Virus record (IMG/VR): IMGVR_UViG_3300021364_000100
Span: 1-32,021 of that record
Strand: one strand, 5' to 3'
DNA: 32,021 bases
From: a virus
Shown: piece after piece, positions 1 through 7,014 of the stretch
Layout: every line of letters starts with the position of its first letter
Numbering within the stretch: the first letter of the stretch is position 1
The notes under the pieces: generated by a model
Databases searched by the model: none
The model's input: the letters and a program-made list of their open reading frames with translations, nothing else
What the model was told of the DNA's origin: nothing
Position numbers and translations under genes: made by a program

Positions 1-390
1 ACATTACATGAGGATTTCTTCAACTATCTTAACAAGCATGAAAGAATTGCAGTCACGTGGTCATGTTCCCCAAAACTTTCAGTTTCAGGAGAACCTTGGG
101 ACACTGCTATTAAACCTGATGTCGCTTATGAGTATAGCCGTGTTGACGGTAGTGACATTTATCTCAAGTTTGTTGTCGCTACTGATGATGACTTCAATGA
201 AGTTACTAGAGCTGTTCAGGAGTATCGTGAAGCCGGGGTTGAGTGTCCAGTATATCTTATGCCGCTTGGCGGACGTTCGGAAGAGTATAGTCTCAACGTT
301 AAAGATGTCGCCGAAGCATGTATGGAGCGAGGTTGGCGCTTCACACCAAGACTCCACATCAGCCTATTCGGAAATGCCTGGGGAACTTGA
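1..390 (+). CDS. queE: QueE-like 7-carboxy-7-deazaguanine synthase, C-terminal part (5' end outside window)
   Basis: Frame 1 is open from the first base to the TGA at 388-390, giving 129 residues with no start codon in view. The visible part includes WSCSPKLSVSGE near the left end, PVYLMPLGGR in the middle and the C-terminal TPRLHISLFGNAWGT, which I recognise as the tail of QueE as carried by T4-like marine phages. QueE is a radical SAM enzyme that makes the 7-deazaguanine core of queuosine and of phage DNA modifications. The N-terminal half with the iron-sulphur cysteines lies outside the window. Two bases separate its stop from the next ATG. The family call is good; whether the product serves tRNA or DNA modification cannot be told here. 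Confidence 0.8.
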   Translation, partial: TLHEDFFNYLNKHERIAVTWSCSPKLSVSGEPWDTAIKPDVAYEYSRVDGSDIYLKFVVATDDDFNEVTRAVQEYREAGVECPVYLMPLGGRSEEYSLNVKDVAEACMERGWRFTPRLHISLFGNAWGT

Positions 391-391
391 T

Positions 392-553
392 ATGGTAAAA
401 GATACAAAACAATCTCCTGTATATGAAAAAGGCTATCCTAGTTATGATGCAGTAAACAGAGATGAGAATGTTAAGTACAAAAACAAACAACATGAAAAAG
501 CAATGAAGGCTCCTGTTGATCCTTCAGATGCTATCAGAAAGGCAGGATGGTAA
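392..553 (+). CDS. Small hypothetical phage protein (53 aa)
   Basis: A 53-residue protein that starts at ATG 392, directly after the QueE stop, with a GGGGA stretch about ten bases upstream as a plausible ribosome binding site. The same frame is open further left, but there it only shadows QueE, so the short form is chosen. The sequence is charged and soluble (many K, D and E), with no membrane segment or recognisable motif. It ends in DAIRKAGW and its stop overlaps the next ATG as TAATG, so the two are probably translationally coupled. No function is assigned. Confidence 0.6.
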   Translation: MVKDTKQSPVYEKGYPSYDAVNRDENVKYKNKQHEKAMKAPVDPSDAIRKAGW

Positions 554-945
554 TGGACTGGAATAAAGTTAAAAAAGCCATTGGAATACAACCTAAGATT
601 ATAGAAGAACAAGTAAATAAGACTCCAGAAGAAATTAGGCGTGAAGCACTTGCAAACGAAAAAGCTCTTGCATCAGAAAAAGGTGAACCGTGGGTAGGTG
701 TATTAGATACACAGGTAAATCCAGATAACATTAAGAACGGTTTCTTTGAACTTGATTGGAATAATGAATTTATTGAACAATTGATTGATGCAGGATATCA
801 AGGTGAAGAACCAGAGCAGATTGTAGACGCATGGTTCAGAACTATTGCAATGCAAGTTTTGGACGAACAAGGGGTTGACAAAGATAGAAATATCGGCTAT
901 ATTAATACTAGTAAGATTGACAAAAACAAAAGTGAAGTAAAATGA
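553..945 (+). CDS. Conserved hypothetical phage protein (130 aa)
   Basis: Starts MDWNKVKKAIGI. I prefer ATG 553, which overlaps the upstream stop as TAATG like several other gene pairs here; an in-frame ATG at 547 would add two residues. The protein is acidic, with a helical charged N-terminal half (TPEEIRREALANEKALASEKGE) and a C-terminal half containing FFELDWNNEFIEQL and EQIVDAWFRTIAMQVLDEQGV. No catalytic motif is visible. It overlaps the following exonuclease gene by four bases (ATGA). It resembles small conserved proteins of marine T4-like phages, but I cannot name a function. Confidence 0.65.
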   Translation: MDWNKVKKAIGIQPKIIEEQVNKTPEEIRREALANEKALASEKGEPWVGVLDTQVNPDNIKNGFFELDWNNEFIEQLIDAGYQGEEPEQIVDAWFRTIAMQVLDEQGVDKDRNIGYINTSKIDKNKSEVK

Positions 946-1925
946 CATATATTCTAGTAGACACTGCAAATACATTCTTCCGTGCAAGACACGTTGTAAG
1001 AGGAGATCTCGATACAAAGATAGGCATGGCTTTCCATATTACACTTAGTAGTATCAAGAAAGCATGGTCAGACTTTGATGGTAGTCATGTTGTGTTCTGC
1101 TTAGAAGGACGCAGTTGGCGTAAAGACTTTTATGAGCCTTACAAGAGAAATAGAAGTGAAGCTCGTGCCGCACAGACACAGGCACAACAAGATGAAGATA
1201 CAGTGTTCTGGGAAATGTTTGATGAGTGGAAAGACTTTGTAAGTACAAAGACAAACTGCTCTGTTCTACAACATCCTGAACTAGAAGCAGATGATCTTAT
1301 TGCAGGTTGGATACAAGCACATCCTAATGATAATCATGTTATTATTAGTACAGATGGTGACTTTGCACAACTTATTGCACCTAATGTAAAACAATACAAC
1401 GGTGTTAGCAATACAATAATTACACACGAAGGTTACTTTGACGATAAGAAAAAGAAGCCCGTGCTTGATAAAAAGACAGGAGAGCCTAAGCCTGCACCGA
1501 ATCCACAATTTATGTTGTTTGAAAAGTGTATGCGAGGTGACACAAGTGACAATGTGTTTAGTGCATATCCTGGTGTAAGAACAAAAGGCACTAAGAACAA
1601 AGTCGGACTAATTGAAGCATTTGAAGATAGAGAGTCAAAAGGCTTCAATTGGAACAACATGATGCTACAACGTTGGACTGATCATGAAGGCGTAGAGCAT
1701 CGTGTGTTAGATGACTATCAACGTAACGTAGTACTTTGCGATTTGTCTGCACAACCTGGTAATATTAGAAGTATAATCAACGATGTAGTAGAAGAGGCTA
1801 TGACGCCTAAAGAAGTTACACAAGTAGGTATGCGACTAATGAAGTTTTGTGCAAAACATGATATGCAACGTATTGCAGATAACATTCAACTTTATGCTGA
1901 TCCGCTAAATGCGAGATACACATAA
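942..1925 (+). CDS. 5'-3' exonuclease / T4 RNase H-like flap nuclease
   Basis: A 327-residue PIN/FEN-type nuclease. The metal-binding acidic residues appear in order: D7 in YILVDTANTFFRARH, the ELEADDLIAGW stretch, STDGDFAQL, and GDTSDNVF, followed by a helix-3-turn-helix-like region (YPGVRTKGTKNKVGLI). This is the layout of T4 RNase H and bacterial Pol I 5'-nuclease domains, and the length matches T4 RNase H (about 305 aa). The expected role is removal of RNA primers and 5' flaps during phage DNA replication in the host cytoplasm. The start overlaps the upstream gene by ATGA. The gene is complete and all key acidic residues appear present. Confidence 0.88.
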   Translation: MTYILVDTANTFFRARHVVRGDLDTKIGMAFHITLSSIKKAWSDFDGSHVVFCLEGRSWRKDFYEPYKRNRSEARAAQTQAQQDEDTVFWEMFDEWKDFVSTKTNCSVLQHPELEADDLIAGWIQAHPNDNHVIISTDGDFAQLIAPNVKQYNGVSNTIITHEGYFDDKKKKPVLDKKTGEPKPAPNPQFMLFEKCMRGDTSDNVFSAYPGVRTKGTKNKVGLIEAFEDRESKGFNWNNMMLQRWTDHEGVEHRVLDDYQRNVVLCDLSAQPGNIRSIINDVVEEAMTPKEVTQVGMRLMKFCAKHDMQRIADNIQLYADPLNARYT

Positions 1926-1936
1926 TGGAGGTAAAA

Positions 1937-2416
1937 ATGACGATAAAGGCAAAACCAATACTAAAAAATAAATTTTGGATTGTTGAGAAAGATGGTGAAA
2001 GAATTGGTACACTATCTAAACAAGAAGACAAAAGATACATGTATAGTTGTTCTACAGGCACAGATTATTTTACAGATATAAAGGCTTTTAACAATTACAT
2101 TGGCGGACTAAGTTTTGATAAAGCAACAATCTCAGATGGCAGTAAGGCTGTAAAAGAGATACATGGCTTTTCAACATCTAGTACACCTTATAATGTAATG
2201 TACAATGTACAAAAGAAATTGCCGCTTTTTACTAAAAGTAAAAAATCTAAGAGCTTGTATGCGGCCGGCTATTACATTATTCATTTTGATAAAGGTTGGG
2301 TTAGAAGTTTCTGTCCTAAATTAGTAACACTTGAGAAGTATGAATATAAAGGACCTTTCAAAACTGAATTTACTATGAGACAGGAATTATCTGATGCAAA
2401 CAAACGAGCCAATTAA
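1937..2416 (+). CDS. Conserved hypothetical phage protein (159 aa)
   Basis: Starts MTIKAKPILKNKFWIVEKDGERIGTL. ATG 1937 is chosen because a strong GGAGG (1927-1931) sits five bases upstream; an in-frame ATG at 1925 overlaps the previous stop but would place the Shine-Dalgarno inside the gene. The protein is basic and beta-rich, with KFWIVEKDGERIGTLSKQEDKRYMYS reading like a small beta-sheet domain, and a C-terminal part containing YIIHFDKGWVRSFCPKL. I recognise the general type from marine T4-like phages but know no function. Its 3' end overlaps the next gene by 23 bases. Confidence 0.65.
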   Translation: MTIKAKPILKNKFWIVEKDGERIGTLSKQEDKRYMYSCSTGTDYFTDIKAFNNYIGGLSFDKATISDGSKAVKEIHGFSTSSTPYNVMYNVQKKLPLFTKSKKSKSLYAAGYYIIHFDKGWVRSFCPKLVTLEKYEYKGPFKTEFTMRQELSDANKRAN

Positions 2417-2642
2417 TACTATACCAATTCAGCAATTTATACAAATTGTTAAGACTGCTGAATCTAGTAATCAAAAAGAAATTAGAATACCTTTGACACA
2501 AGCAAAGGCACTTGCCTATGCTTTAGGTACAGTTATGGCTAATCATCAAGGTAGACTTGAAAAACTTATTATTGATAACAAGTCTTCTCCCGACGACGAA
2601 GTAGTGACAGTGACTATGGACGGCGGGAGTGATTGGAAATGA
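2394..2642 (+). CDS. Small hypothetical phage protein (82 aa)
   Basis: An 82-residue protein starting at ATG 2394 inside the end of the previous gene, with AGGA about nine bases upstream. It contains a predicted amphipathic helix (LTQAKALAYALGTVMANHQGRLEKLI) and an acidic tail. No known domain is seen. Its stop overlaps the next start as ATGA, so it belongs to the same transcription unit as the surrounding small genes. Confidence 0.55.
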   Translation: MQTNEPINTIPIQQFIQIVKTAESSNQKEIRIPLTQAKALAYALGTVMANHQGRLEKLIIDNKSSPDDEVVTVTMDGGSDWK

Positions 2643-2908
2643 ACTGGTTTATTGTAGTCTTATTCTTCCAACTTCCTAGCGAGCCTGCATCAGCAGATAG
2701 AGATTTGTATATTTTTACTGACCCAACTTACGAATCAAAAACTATATGCGAAGCAACTGTAACTGATCCGCAGGTATATCCTAGCCTTGTAGCAAAGCTA
2801 ATAAATGAGTATCCAATCCCACGGAAAATAGAAAAAGTGTTCTGCGTAGAAGAAAAACAACTTAGAGAAATATTAACAGGACTAAGTGCAGAACAAGTAA
2901 AATACTAG
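2639..2908 (+). CDS. Small hypothetical protein with hydrophobic N-terminus (89 aa)
   Basis: ATG 2639 overlaps the preceding stop (ATGA). The N-terminus MNWFIVVLFFQLPSEPASA resembles a short signal peptide or membrane anchor, with a possible cleavage after ASA. It lacks the basic residues usual in Sec signals, so this is uncertain. The rest is a soluble alpha/beta segment with two cysteines (ICEAT, VFCVEE). No family is recognised. It could be a small membrane or periplasmic phage protein. Confidence 0.5.
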   Translation: MNWFIVVLFFQLPSEPASADRDLYIFTDPTYESKTICEATVTDPQVYPSLVAKLINEYPIPRKIEKVFCVEEKQLREILTGLSAEQVKY

Positions 2909-2927
2909 CAGTTTTCTACTAAAAAGA

Positions 2928-2935
2928 GATAAATA
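2928..2935 (+). promoter_or_regulatory. T4-like late promoter candidate (GATAAATA)
   Basis: GATAAATA lies in a 57-base intergenic gap, 31 bases before the ATG at 2966. It is a one-base variant of the T4 late promoter element TATAAATA and sits where a promoter for the next genes is expected. In such AT-rich DNA the match could be chance; position in one of the few intergenic gaps is the main support. Confidence 0.45.
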
Positions 2936-2937
2936 TA

Positions 2938-2964
2938 TGCGTAGTTAATTAAAAGGATTACGCA
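2938..2964 (+). promoter_or_regulatory. Inverted repeat enclosing a ribosome binding site
   Basis: TGCGTA (2938-2943) and TACGCA (2959-2964) are perfect inverted repeats separated by 15 bases. The loop contains the AAAGGA Shine-Dalgarno of the gene at 2966. The mRNA could form a six-base-pair stem that presents or masks the ribosome binding site. On DNA the same arms could be an operator half-site pair. The stem is short, so the function is inferred. Confidence 0.35.
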
Positions 2965-2965
2965 A

Positions 2966-3256
2966 ATGAGTAGACCAAAACCAACGATTATATTAGAGAA
3001 TGTTGACAAAGCATCTTACAAGTGTGAGCAAGTTTTGCAAGCAGAAGCCATATGGGCAGTGTTCTATAAAGGCGCTCCATTCAATCTAAAAACATCAAAC
3101 GCAATCACGAATTATCCAGGTCCTAAATATAAGAAAGTATCTTTCTCTAACCCAGGACATGCACACAATCTAGCAAAGAAACTTAATGATCTTTTCAGAA
3201 GCGAAGACTTCGCAGTTTATAAACTAACATCGGGCGAACTGGTTACAGATGAATGA
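2966..3256 (+). CDS. Small conserved hypothetical phage protein (96 aa)
   Basis: A 96-residue protein starting at ATG 2966 behind an AAAGGA ribosome binding site. It is basic, with a mixed alpha/beta look: WAVFYKGAPFNLKTSN resembles a beta-hairpin and FSNPGHAHNLAKKLNDLF a helix, and it ends VYKLTSGELVTDE. Proteins of this shape occur in marine T4-like phages, but no function is known to me. The stop overlaps the next start by ATGA. It follows the putative late promoter, so it may begin a new transcript. Confidence 0.6.
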   Translation: MSRPKPTIILENVDKASYKCEQVLQAEAIWAVFYKGAPFNLKTSNAITNYPGPKYKKVSFSNPGHAHNLAKKLNDLFRSEDFAVYKLTSGELVTDE

Positions 3257-3633
3257 ACTGGAAAGAAACATACACTAAGATCTTTTTAAAGCAATCGGAC
3301 ATAGCCGTAAGTGATGCTAATATCAAGCAGTACATGTCTGACTGGTGGCAAAATACAAGAGGTAAAACTGATGGTGGATTAAGGCTGACCGAAGATGGCT
3401 TTGATTTTTTGCATGATAATTTAGAAATACAGATGTATGAAATACCATTTCCAAGAGATTTCAAATTTACAACACAAACCTATATATTTTTAGATCAATT
3501 TATTACTTGCCCATACTATCTAACCAATCGCAGTATATGGGTGACAGACGAGAAAAAGAGCATGGAACTGCATCTTTTTAGCGGAGATCTACGCAAGTAC
3601 GGACTTACAAAGGCCATGAAAAGGCACGAATAA
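3253..3633 (+). CDS. Conserved hypothetical phage protein (126 aa)
   Basis: Starts MNWKETYTKIFLKQSDIAV, coupled to the previous gene by an ATGA overlap. The N-terminal 50 residues are helical (MSDWWQNTRGKTDGGLRLTEDGFDFL), a pattern that reads like a small helix-turn-helix or winged domain. The C-terminal part (FLDQFITCPYYLTNRSIWVTDEKKSMELHLFSGDLRKYGL) has aromatic clusters. I recognise the general type from T4-like marine phages but not a function. It is the last gene before the 265-base gap that carries the sigma70-type promoter. Confidence 0.6.
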   Translation: MNWKETYTKIFLKQSDIAVSDANIKQYMSDWWQNTRGKTDGGLRLTEDGFDFLHDNLEIQMYEIPFPRDFKFTTQTYIFLDQFITCPYYLTNRSIWVTDEKKSMELHLFSGDLRKYGLTKAMKRHE

Positions 3634-3898
3634 ACGCAATTAAACACCTATATAATAGCATTGTAAGACTAATACGTACAAACACCCCAGAAAAACGTTA
3701 AATGCAATTTAAGAGCCATTTAGGAGCGAAAATCATGCATTTTTGGCGCCTGTCGCATAGGTTCTTTCTTTTGCTACCTTTTCCAAATAATTGTAAAAAG
3801 ATGTCCAAAATAGGTTGACCTTTGAGTAGAATGGTGCTATTATATATACATACTTAGAAATTAAGTATGGCACTGATAAAATGAAAGAGGAATATACA
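3634..3898. other. Intergenic region with no convincing gene
   Basis: The 265-base gap before the MoxR gene holds a strong sigma70-type promoter (listed separately). A 38-codon + strand open frame at 3702-3818 has no ribosome binding site and overlaps the -35 box, so it is not called. An AAAAT/ATTTT arm pair around an ATGCAT (about 3730-3745) could form a weak hairpin that ends the upstream transcript, but it is not GC-rich. Confidence 0.6.
3815..3843 (+). promoter_or_regulatory. Sigma70-type promoter for the MoxR gene
   Basis: TTGACC (3815-3820) and TATTAT (3838-3843) are separated by exactly 17 bases, a near-consensus host housekeeping promoter. It lies 55 bases before the MoxR start at 3899. 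Recognition by unmodified host RNA polymerase suggests early or middle expression, unlike the late-type elements elsewhere in the window. Confidence 0.75.
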
Positions 3899-4987
3899 AT
3901 GGAAACTACCGCACTACGTACAGTATCGCCTAACCAGGCTAAGAAAAGCATTACAAGAGCTTTTAAGAAAAAACGTCCTATTTTTATGTGGGGACCTCCA
4001 GGCATTGGTAAGTCTGATATTATTAGACAGATTACCGATTCCTATAGCAATTCGTATTTGATTGACATTCGTTTGTCACTTTGGGAACCTACAGATATTA
4101 AAGGTATCCCATACTACTCAGCGAATGACAATGTAATGGCTTGGGCACCACCGCAAGAACTTCCTACTGCTGAAATGGCAAAGAAGTACAAAACTATTGT
4201 TTTGTTTTTAGATGAAATGAATTCAGCGGCACCGGCTGTACAAGCGGCGGCATATCAGTTAATTCTTAATAGACGTATTGGACAATATGTATTACCTGAT
4301 AACGTTCTTATTGTAGCGGCTGGTAACCGTGAAGCTGACAAAGGCGTAACCTATAGAATGCCTGCTCCGTTGGCAAACAGATTTGTTCACTTAGAGCTTG
4401 CAGTTGATTTTGATGACTGGATGCAGTGGGCTACAGAAAACCACATACATGCAGATGTTGTTGGTTACTTGAATTTTAGCAAGAAAGACTTGTATGACTT
4501 TGATCCTAAGAGTCCAAGTCGTTCGTTTGCTACACCTCGTTCTTGGTCATTTGTATCTGAACTTATTGAAGATGATGATGACGAGAATACCACTACCGAT
4601 TTGGTAAGTGGTTCTGTCGGTGAAGGACTTGCCGTTAAGTTTATGGCGCATCGTAAGGTTGCTTCGAAACTTCCTGACCCTACTGACATACTTGCTGGTA
4701 AGGTTAAGGATTGTGAAACTAGAGAAATCAGTGCCATGTATTCCTTGACTGTTTCACTTTGCTATGAACTTAAAGACGCCTGCGATAAAAACGATAAGAA
4801 GTTTGACGACAAAGTAAACAACTTCCTACGTTTTGCAATGGATAATTTTGATACTGAATTGGTTGTCATGGGTATCAAACTTGCTCTTACACAATACTCT
4901 CTTCCAATCGATCCAGATGAAGTTGAGTGTTTTGATGAGTTCCATGAGCGTTTTGGTAAGTATATCCAAGCCGCACAGAGCGCCTAA
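3899..4987 (+). CDS. MoxR-family AAA+ ATPase
   Basis: A 362-residue ATPase. ATG 3899 is chosen over the in-frame ATG at 3881 because AGAGGA (3886-3891) sits seven bases before it. Walker A is GPPGIGKS (residues 32-39) and Walker B is VLFLDEMNSA (101-110). LIDIRLSLWEPTDIKGIPYY between them is the typical MoxR stretch, and AAGNREADKG after Walker B contains sensor 1. MoxR ATPases act as chaperones or metal-insertion motors together with a VWA-domain protein, and the next gene encodes one. The gene has its own sigma70-type promoter and is followed by a hairpin terminator. What the pair remodels in phage infection is unknown. The family call is firm. Confidence 0.9.
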   Translation: METTALRTVSPNQAKKSITRAFKKKRPIFMWGPPGIGKSDIIRQITDSYSNSYLIDIRLSLWEPTDIKGIPYYSANDNVMAWAPPQELPTAEMAKKYKTIVLFLDEMNSAAPAVQAAAYQLILNRRIGQYVLPDNVLIVAAGNREADKGVTYRMPAPLANRFVHLELAVDFDDWMQWATENHIHADVVGYLNFSKKDLYDFDPKSPSRSFATPRSWSFVSELIEDDDDENTTTDLVSGSVGEGLAVKFMAHRKVASKLPDPTDILAGKVKDCETREISAMYSLTVSLCYELKDACDKNDKKFDDKVNNFLRFAMDNFDTELVVMGIKLALTQYSLPIDPDEVECFDEFHERFGKYIQAAQSA

Positions 4988-5030
4988 GGCGCAGTGGTAT
5001 TGGGCAAGGCATACTAAGTCCTTGCCCAAT
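4980..5030 (+). terminator. Tandem hairpins after the MoxR gene, probable terminator
   Basis: ATTGGGCAAGG (4999-5009) and CCTTGCCCAAT (5020-5030) form a perfect 11-base-pair stem with a ten-base loop just downstream of the stop. A second small stem, GCGCC/GGCGC (4980-4984 and 4988-4992), loops exactly on the TAA stop codon. The tail (ATTTC) is not a long U tract, so termination may be incomplete or the stem may protect the mRNA 3' end. Confidence 0.65.
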
Positions 5031-5045
5031 ATTTCACCAAAACTG

Positions 5046-5074
5046 TTGACATATGATAGTAAATATAGTATACT
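5046..5074 (+). promoter_or_regulatory. Consensus sigma70 promoter for the VWA gene
   Basis: TTGACA (5046-5051) and TATACT (5069-5074) are separated by 17 bases: a perfect -35, optimal spacing and a one-mismatch -10. It sits directly after the MoxR terminator hairpin and 35 bases before the ATG at 5109, which itself has an AAGGAG (5095-5100). This is the strongest promoter match in the window. Confidence 0.85.
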
Positions 5075-5108
5075 GTAAGAACAATAAGGCACTGAAGGAG
5101 TACACAAT

Positions 5109-6392
5109 ATGGGCATAGATACAAAAGGTTTTGAACCAAATCCAGACATTACAAAAGAAGAACTAGAAGCTATGAGAATTGATGTAGCTGATAGAATTAT
5201 TGTAGCACGAGTTGGTTTGCTCCTTAGACACCCATTCTTTGGTAATATGGCTACAAGGCTTATTGTTAAACATTGTGATGATTGGTGTCCTACTGCCGCA
5301 ACAGATGGTAGACACTTATATTACAATACACAATTTTTTAATGCACTTTCTAACAAAGAAATAGAATTTGTAATCGCACACGAAATATTGCATTGTGTCT
5401 TTGATCATATCGTTAGACGAGAAGGTCGTATTCCTATTCTACACAACATCGCGTGTGATTACATCGTAAATAATACATTGGTACGTGATCGTATTGGTGA
5501 AATGGTGAAACTTGTTCAATGCTATCAGGACTTCAAATATGAGGGTTGGACAAGTGAAGCAGTATATGATGACTTGTTTCAGAAAGCAGAAGAAAAAGGG
5601 CAAGAGTATTTAAAGCAATTAGGTGACTTGCTTGACGAACATGTTGATTGGGAAGAATCTCCAGACAGTGATTCAAAAGGTGCTAAAGGTAAAAAAGGTG
5701 AAGGCGAAGGCAGACCTACATATACAAAAGATGAACTTAAAAAGATTAGAGATGAAATCAAAGAAAACATGATTAGTTCTGCACAGGCGGCTGGTGCTGG
5801 CAACACACCTAAAGAAGTGCAACGTATTATTAAGGAACTGACAGAACCTAAGATGAACTGGCGTGAATTGTTGCGTCAGCAGATTCAGTCTACAATTAGA
5901 AACGATTATACATTTAGCCGTCCTTCACGTAAAGGTTGGCACACAGGTGCAGTTCTTCCTGGTATGAACTTTATGGACACTATTGATGTTGCTATTGGTT
6001 TAGATATGAGTGGATCAATTGGTGATCATCAGGCAAAAGACTTTTTAGGTGAAATCAAAGGCATAATGGAAGAATACAAAGACTACAATATTAAGTTGTG
6101 GACATTTGATACCGCAGTATATAATGAAGCTGATTTCAGTGCAGATGGTGGTGAAGATTTACTTGATTATGATATCCAAGGCGGTGGCGGTACTGACTTT
6201 GAATGTTGTTGGGAATATATGAAAGAACACAACATAACACCTAAGAAATTTATTATGTTTACAGATGGATATCCATTTGGTAGTTGGGGTGATGCAGATT
6301 ATTGTGAGACTGTTTTCATTATACACGGTCATCATGATAAAAACACAAAGGCTCCATTTGGTGTAACTGCCCATTACGAGGAGGCGGCTTGA
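5109..6392 (+). CDS. Metallopeptidase-like and VWA-domain protein, MoxR partner
   Basis: A 427-residue protein with two domains. The N-terminal half carries VIAHEILHCVFDH (HEILH at 91-95), an HExxH zinc-protease-like motif in a predicted-metallopeptidase (DUF2201-like) fold. A charged linker rich in G, K and E lies at about 185-215. The C-terminal half is a von Willebrand factor A domain with the MIDAS motif DMSGS (299-303), the GGGGTDF loop and FTDGYP, so all three metal-ion-dependent adhesion elements are present. MoxR ATPases typically work with such VWA proteins and the two genes are adjacent, so they probably form one complex. It has its own consensus promoter and an AAGGAG ribosome binding site. 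The target is unknown. The domain calls are firm; protease activity is not shown. Confidence 0.88.
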   Translation: MGIDTKGFEPNPDITKEELEAMRIDVADRIIVARVGLLLRHPFFGNMATRLIVKHCDDWCPTAATDGRHLYYNTQFFNALSNKEIEFVIAHEILHCVFDHIVRREGRIPILHNIACDYIVNNTLVRDRIGEMVKLVQCYQDFKYEGWTSEAVYDDLFQKAEEKGQEYLKQLGDLLDEHVDWEESPDSDSKGAKGKKGEGEGRPTYTKDELKKIRDEIKENMISSAQAAGAGNTPKEVQRIIKELTEPKMNWRELLRQQIQSTIRNDYTFSRPSRKGWHTGAVLPGMNFMDTIDVAIGLDMSGSIGDHQAKDFLGEIKGIMEEYKDYNIKLWTFDTAVYNEADFSADGGEDLLDYDIQGGGGTDFECCWEYMKEHNITPKKFIMFTDGYPFGSWGDADYCETVFIIHGHHDKNTKAPFGVTAHYEEAA

Positions 6393-6670
6393 AACTAAAA
6401 TCTAGATTTACAGCTCAAGATTATTTTGATATAAGGAGGTTAAGTCACGAACCTCCTCATCTTGCTACAATAGATTTACCACATACCTATAATATGGAAA
6501 GTGCTATTTCTAAATGGATTGATAATAACCTTAAAAAGAGGTATTATTTGAACAGAGTAATAGGGCTTACTAAGCAAAATAAGATAGAAACAGTTCTAAG
6601 AGCAGGTTTTGAAGATCCAAAAGAACTATCATATTTCGTTCTTGCCTGTCCACTTTTGAAGTACAAATAA
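6389..6670 (+). CDS. Small hypothetical phage protein, TTG start (93 aa)
   Basis: Starts at TTG 6389, overlapping the VWA stop (TTGA), with a strong GAGGAGG (6378-6384) just upstream; no later ATG fits as well. The protein is basic, starts MKLKSRFTAQDYFDIRRLSHEPPH and looks mostly helical, with IDNNLKKRYYLNRVIGLTKQNK in the middle. No family is recognised. Transcription probably comes from the VWA promoter. Confidence 0.55.
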   Translation: MKLKSRFTAQDYFDIRRLSHEPPHLATIDLPHTYNMESAISKWIDNNLKKRYYLNRVIGLTKQNKIETVLRAGFEDPKELSYFVLACPLLKYK

Positions 6671-6673
6671 ATA
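6666..6673 (+). promoter_or_regulatory. Possible late promoter (AATAAATA)
   Basis: AATAAATA overlaps the stop of the preceding gene and lies 36 bases before the ATG at 6709. It is one base away from the T4 late element TATAAATA. The spacing to the next gene matches that of the other late-type candidates here (31 and 28 bases). In AT-rich DNA such matches arise by chance, so this is tentative. Confidence 0.35.
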
Positions 6674-6708
6674 TAAAGTACATATATAATACATAAGGAG
6701 TGAATAAT

Positions 6709-7014
6709 ATGTCAGAAGAAACTAAAACAGCAGAAGCTCAAGCGGCGCCGACAGCGGCACCTGCAGGTGAAGCACCGACAGCCGGTGTATCTACTGCACC
6801 CGTTGAACTTACTGTTCAAGACCTTGGTGTAATTAGATCAATTATTGATGTTGCATCGCAAAGAGGTGCGTTTAAAGCCAACGAAATGGAAGCAGTTGGT
6901 AAAACATTTAACAAACTTGATGCTTTCCTACAGACAGTTCAAAAGGCTGAAGAAGAGGCTAAAAAAGCAAATGAAGGAACTGCTCCTGCGGAAGCACCTA
7001 AAGGAGACAAGTAA
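6709..7014 (+). CDS. Conserved hypothetical phage protein with Ala/Pro-rich termini (101 aa)
   Basis: ATG 6709 is chosen because AAGGAG lies about nine bases upstream; the in-frame GTG at 6700 would abut the Shine-Dalgarno. Residues 1-30 are a disordered stretch rich in A, P, T and E. The middle (VQDLGVIRSIIDVASQRGAFKANEMEAVGKTFNKLDAFLQTVQ) is a compact helical domain, and the tail is again Ala/Pro/Lys-rich. I have seen similar small proteins in cyanophage structural regions, but no function is assigned. The next gene starts on its stop (TAATG). Confidence 0.6.
   Translation: MSEETKTAEAQAAPTAAPAGEAPTAGVSTAPVELTVQDLGVIRSIIDVASQRGAFKANEMEAVGKTFNKLDAFLQTVQKAEEEAKKANEGTAPAEAPKGDK

Noticed and set aside
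85-357. - strand open frame opposite QueE
   Set aside because: Antisense to a recognised gene, no ribosome binding site and no motif.
8-391. + strand open frame continuous with the 53-aa gene at 392
   Set aside because: It shadows the QueE frame, which has clear family motifs up to its stop at 390. Only the part from 392 is kept.
3651-3656. TATAAT that could be a -10 box just after the gene at 3253
   Set aside because: No -35-like sequence at the right distance, and a much better promoter lies 160 bases downstream.
3702-3818. 38-codon + strand frame in the gap before MoxR
   Set aside because: No ribosome binding site and it runs into the -35 box of the MoxR promoter.
3733-4005. 90-aa - strand frame across the promoter and the start of MoxR
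   Set aside because: Overlaps the firmly called MoxR coding start and promoter; no motif.
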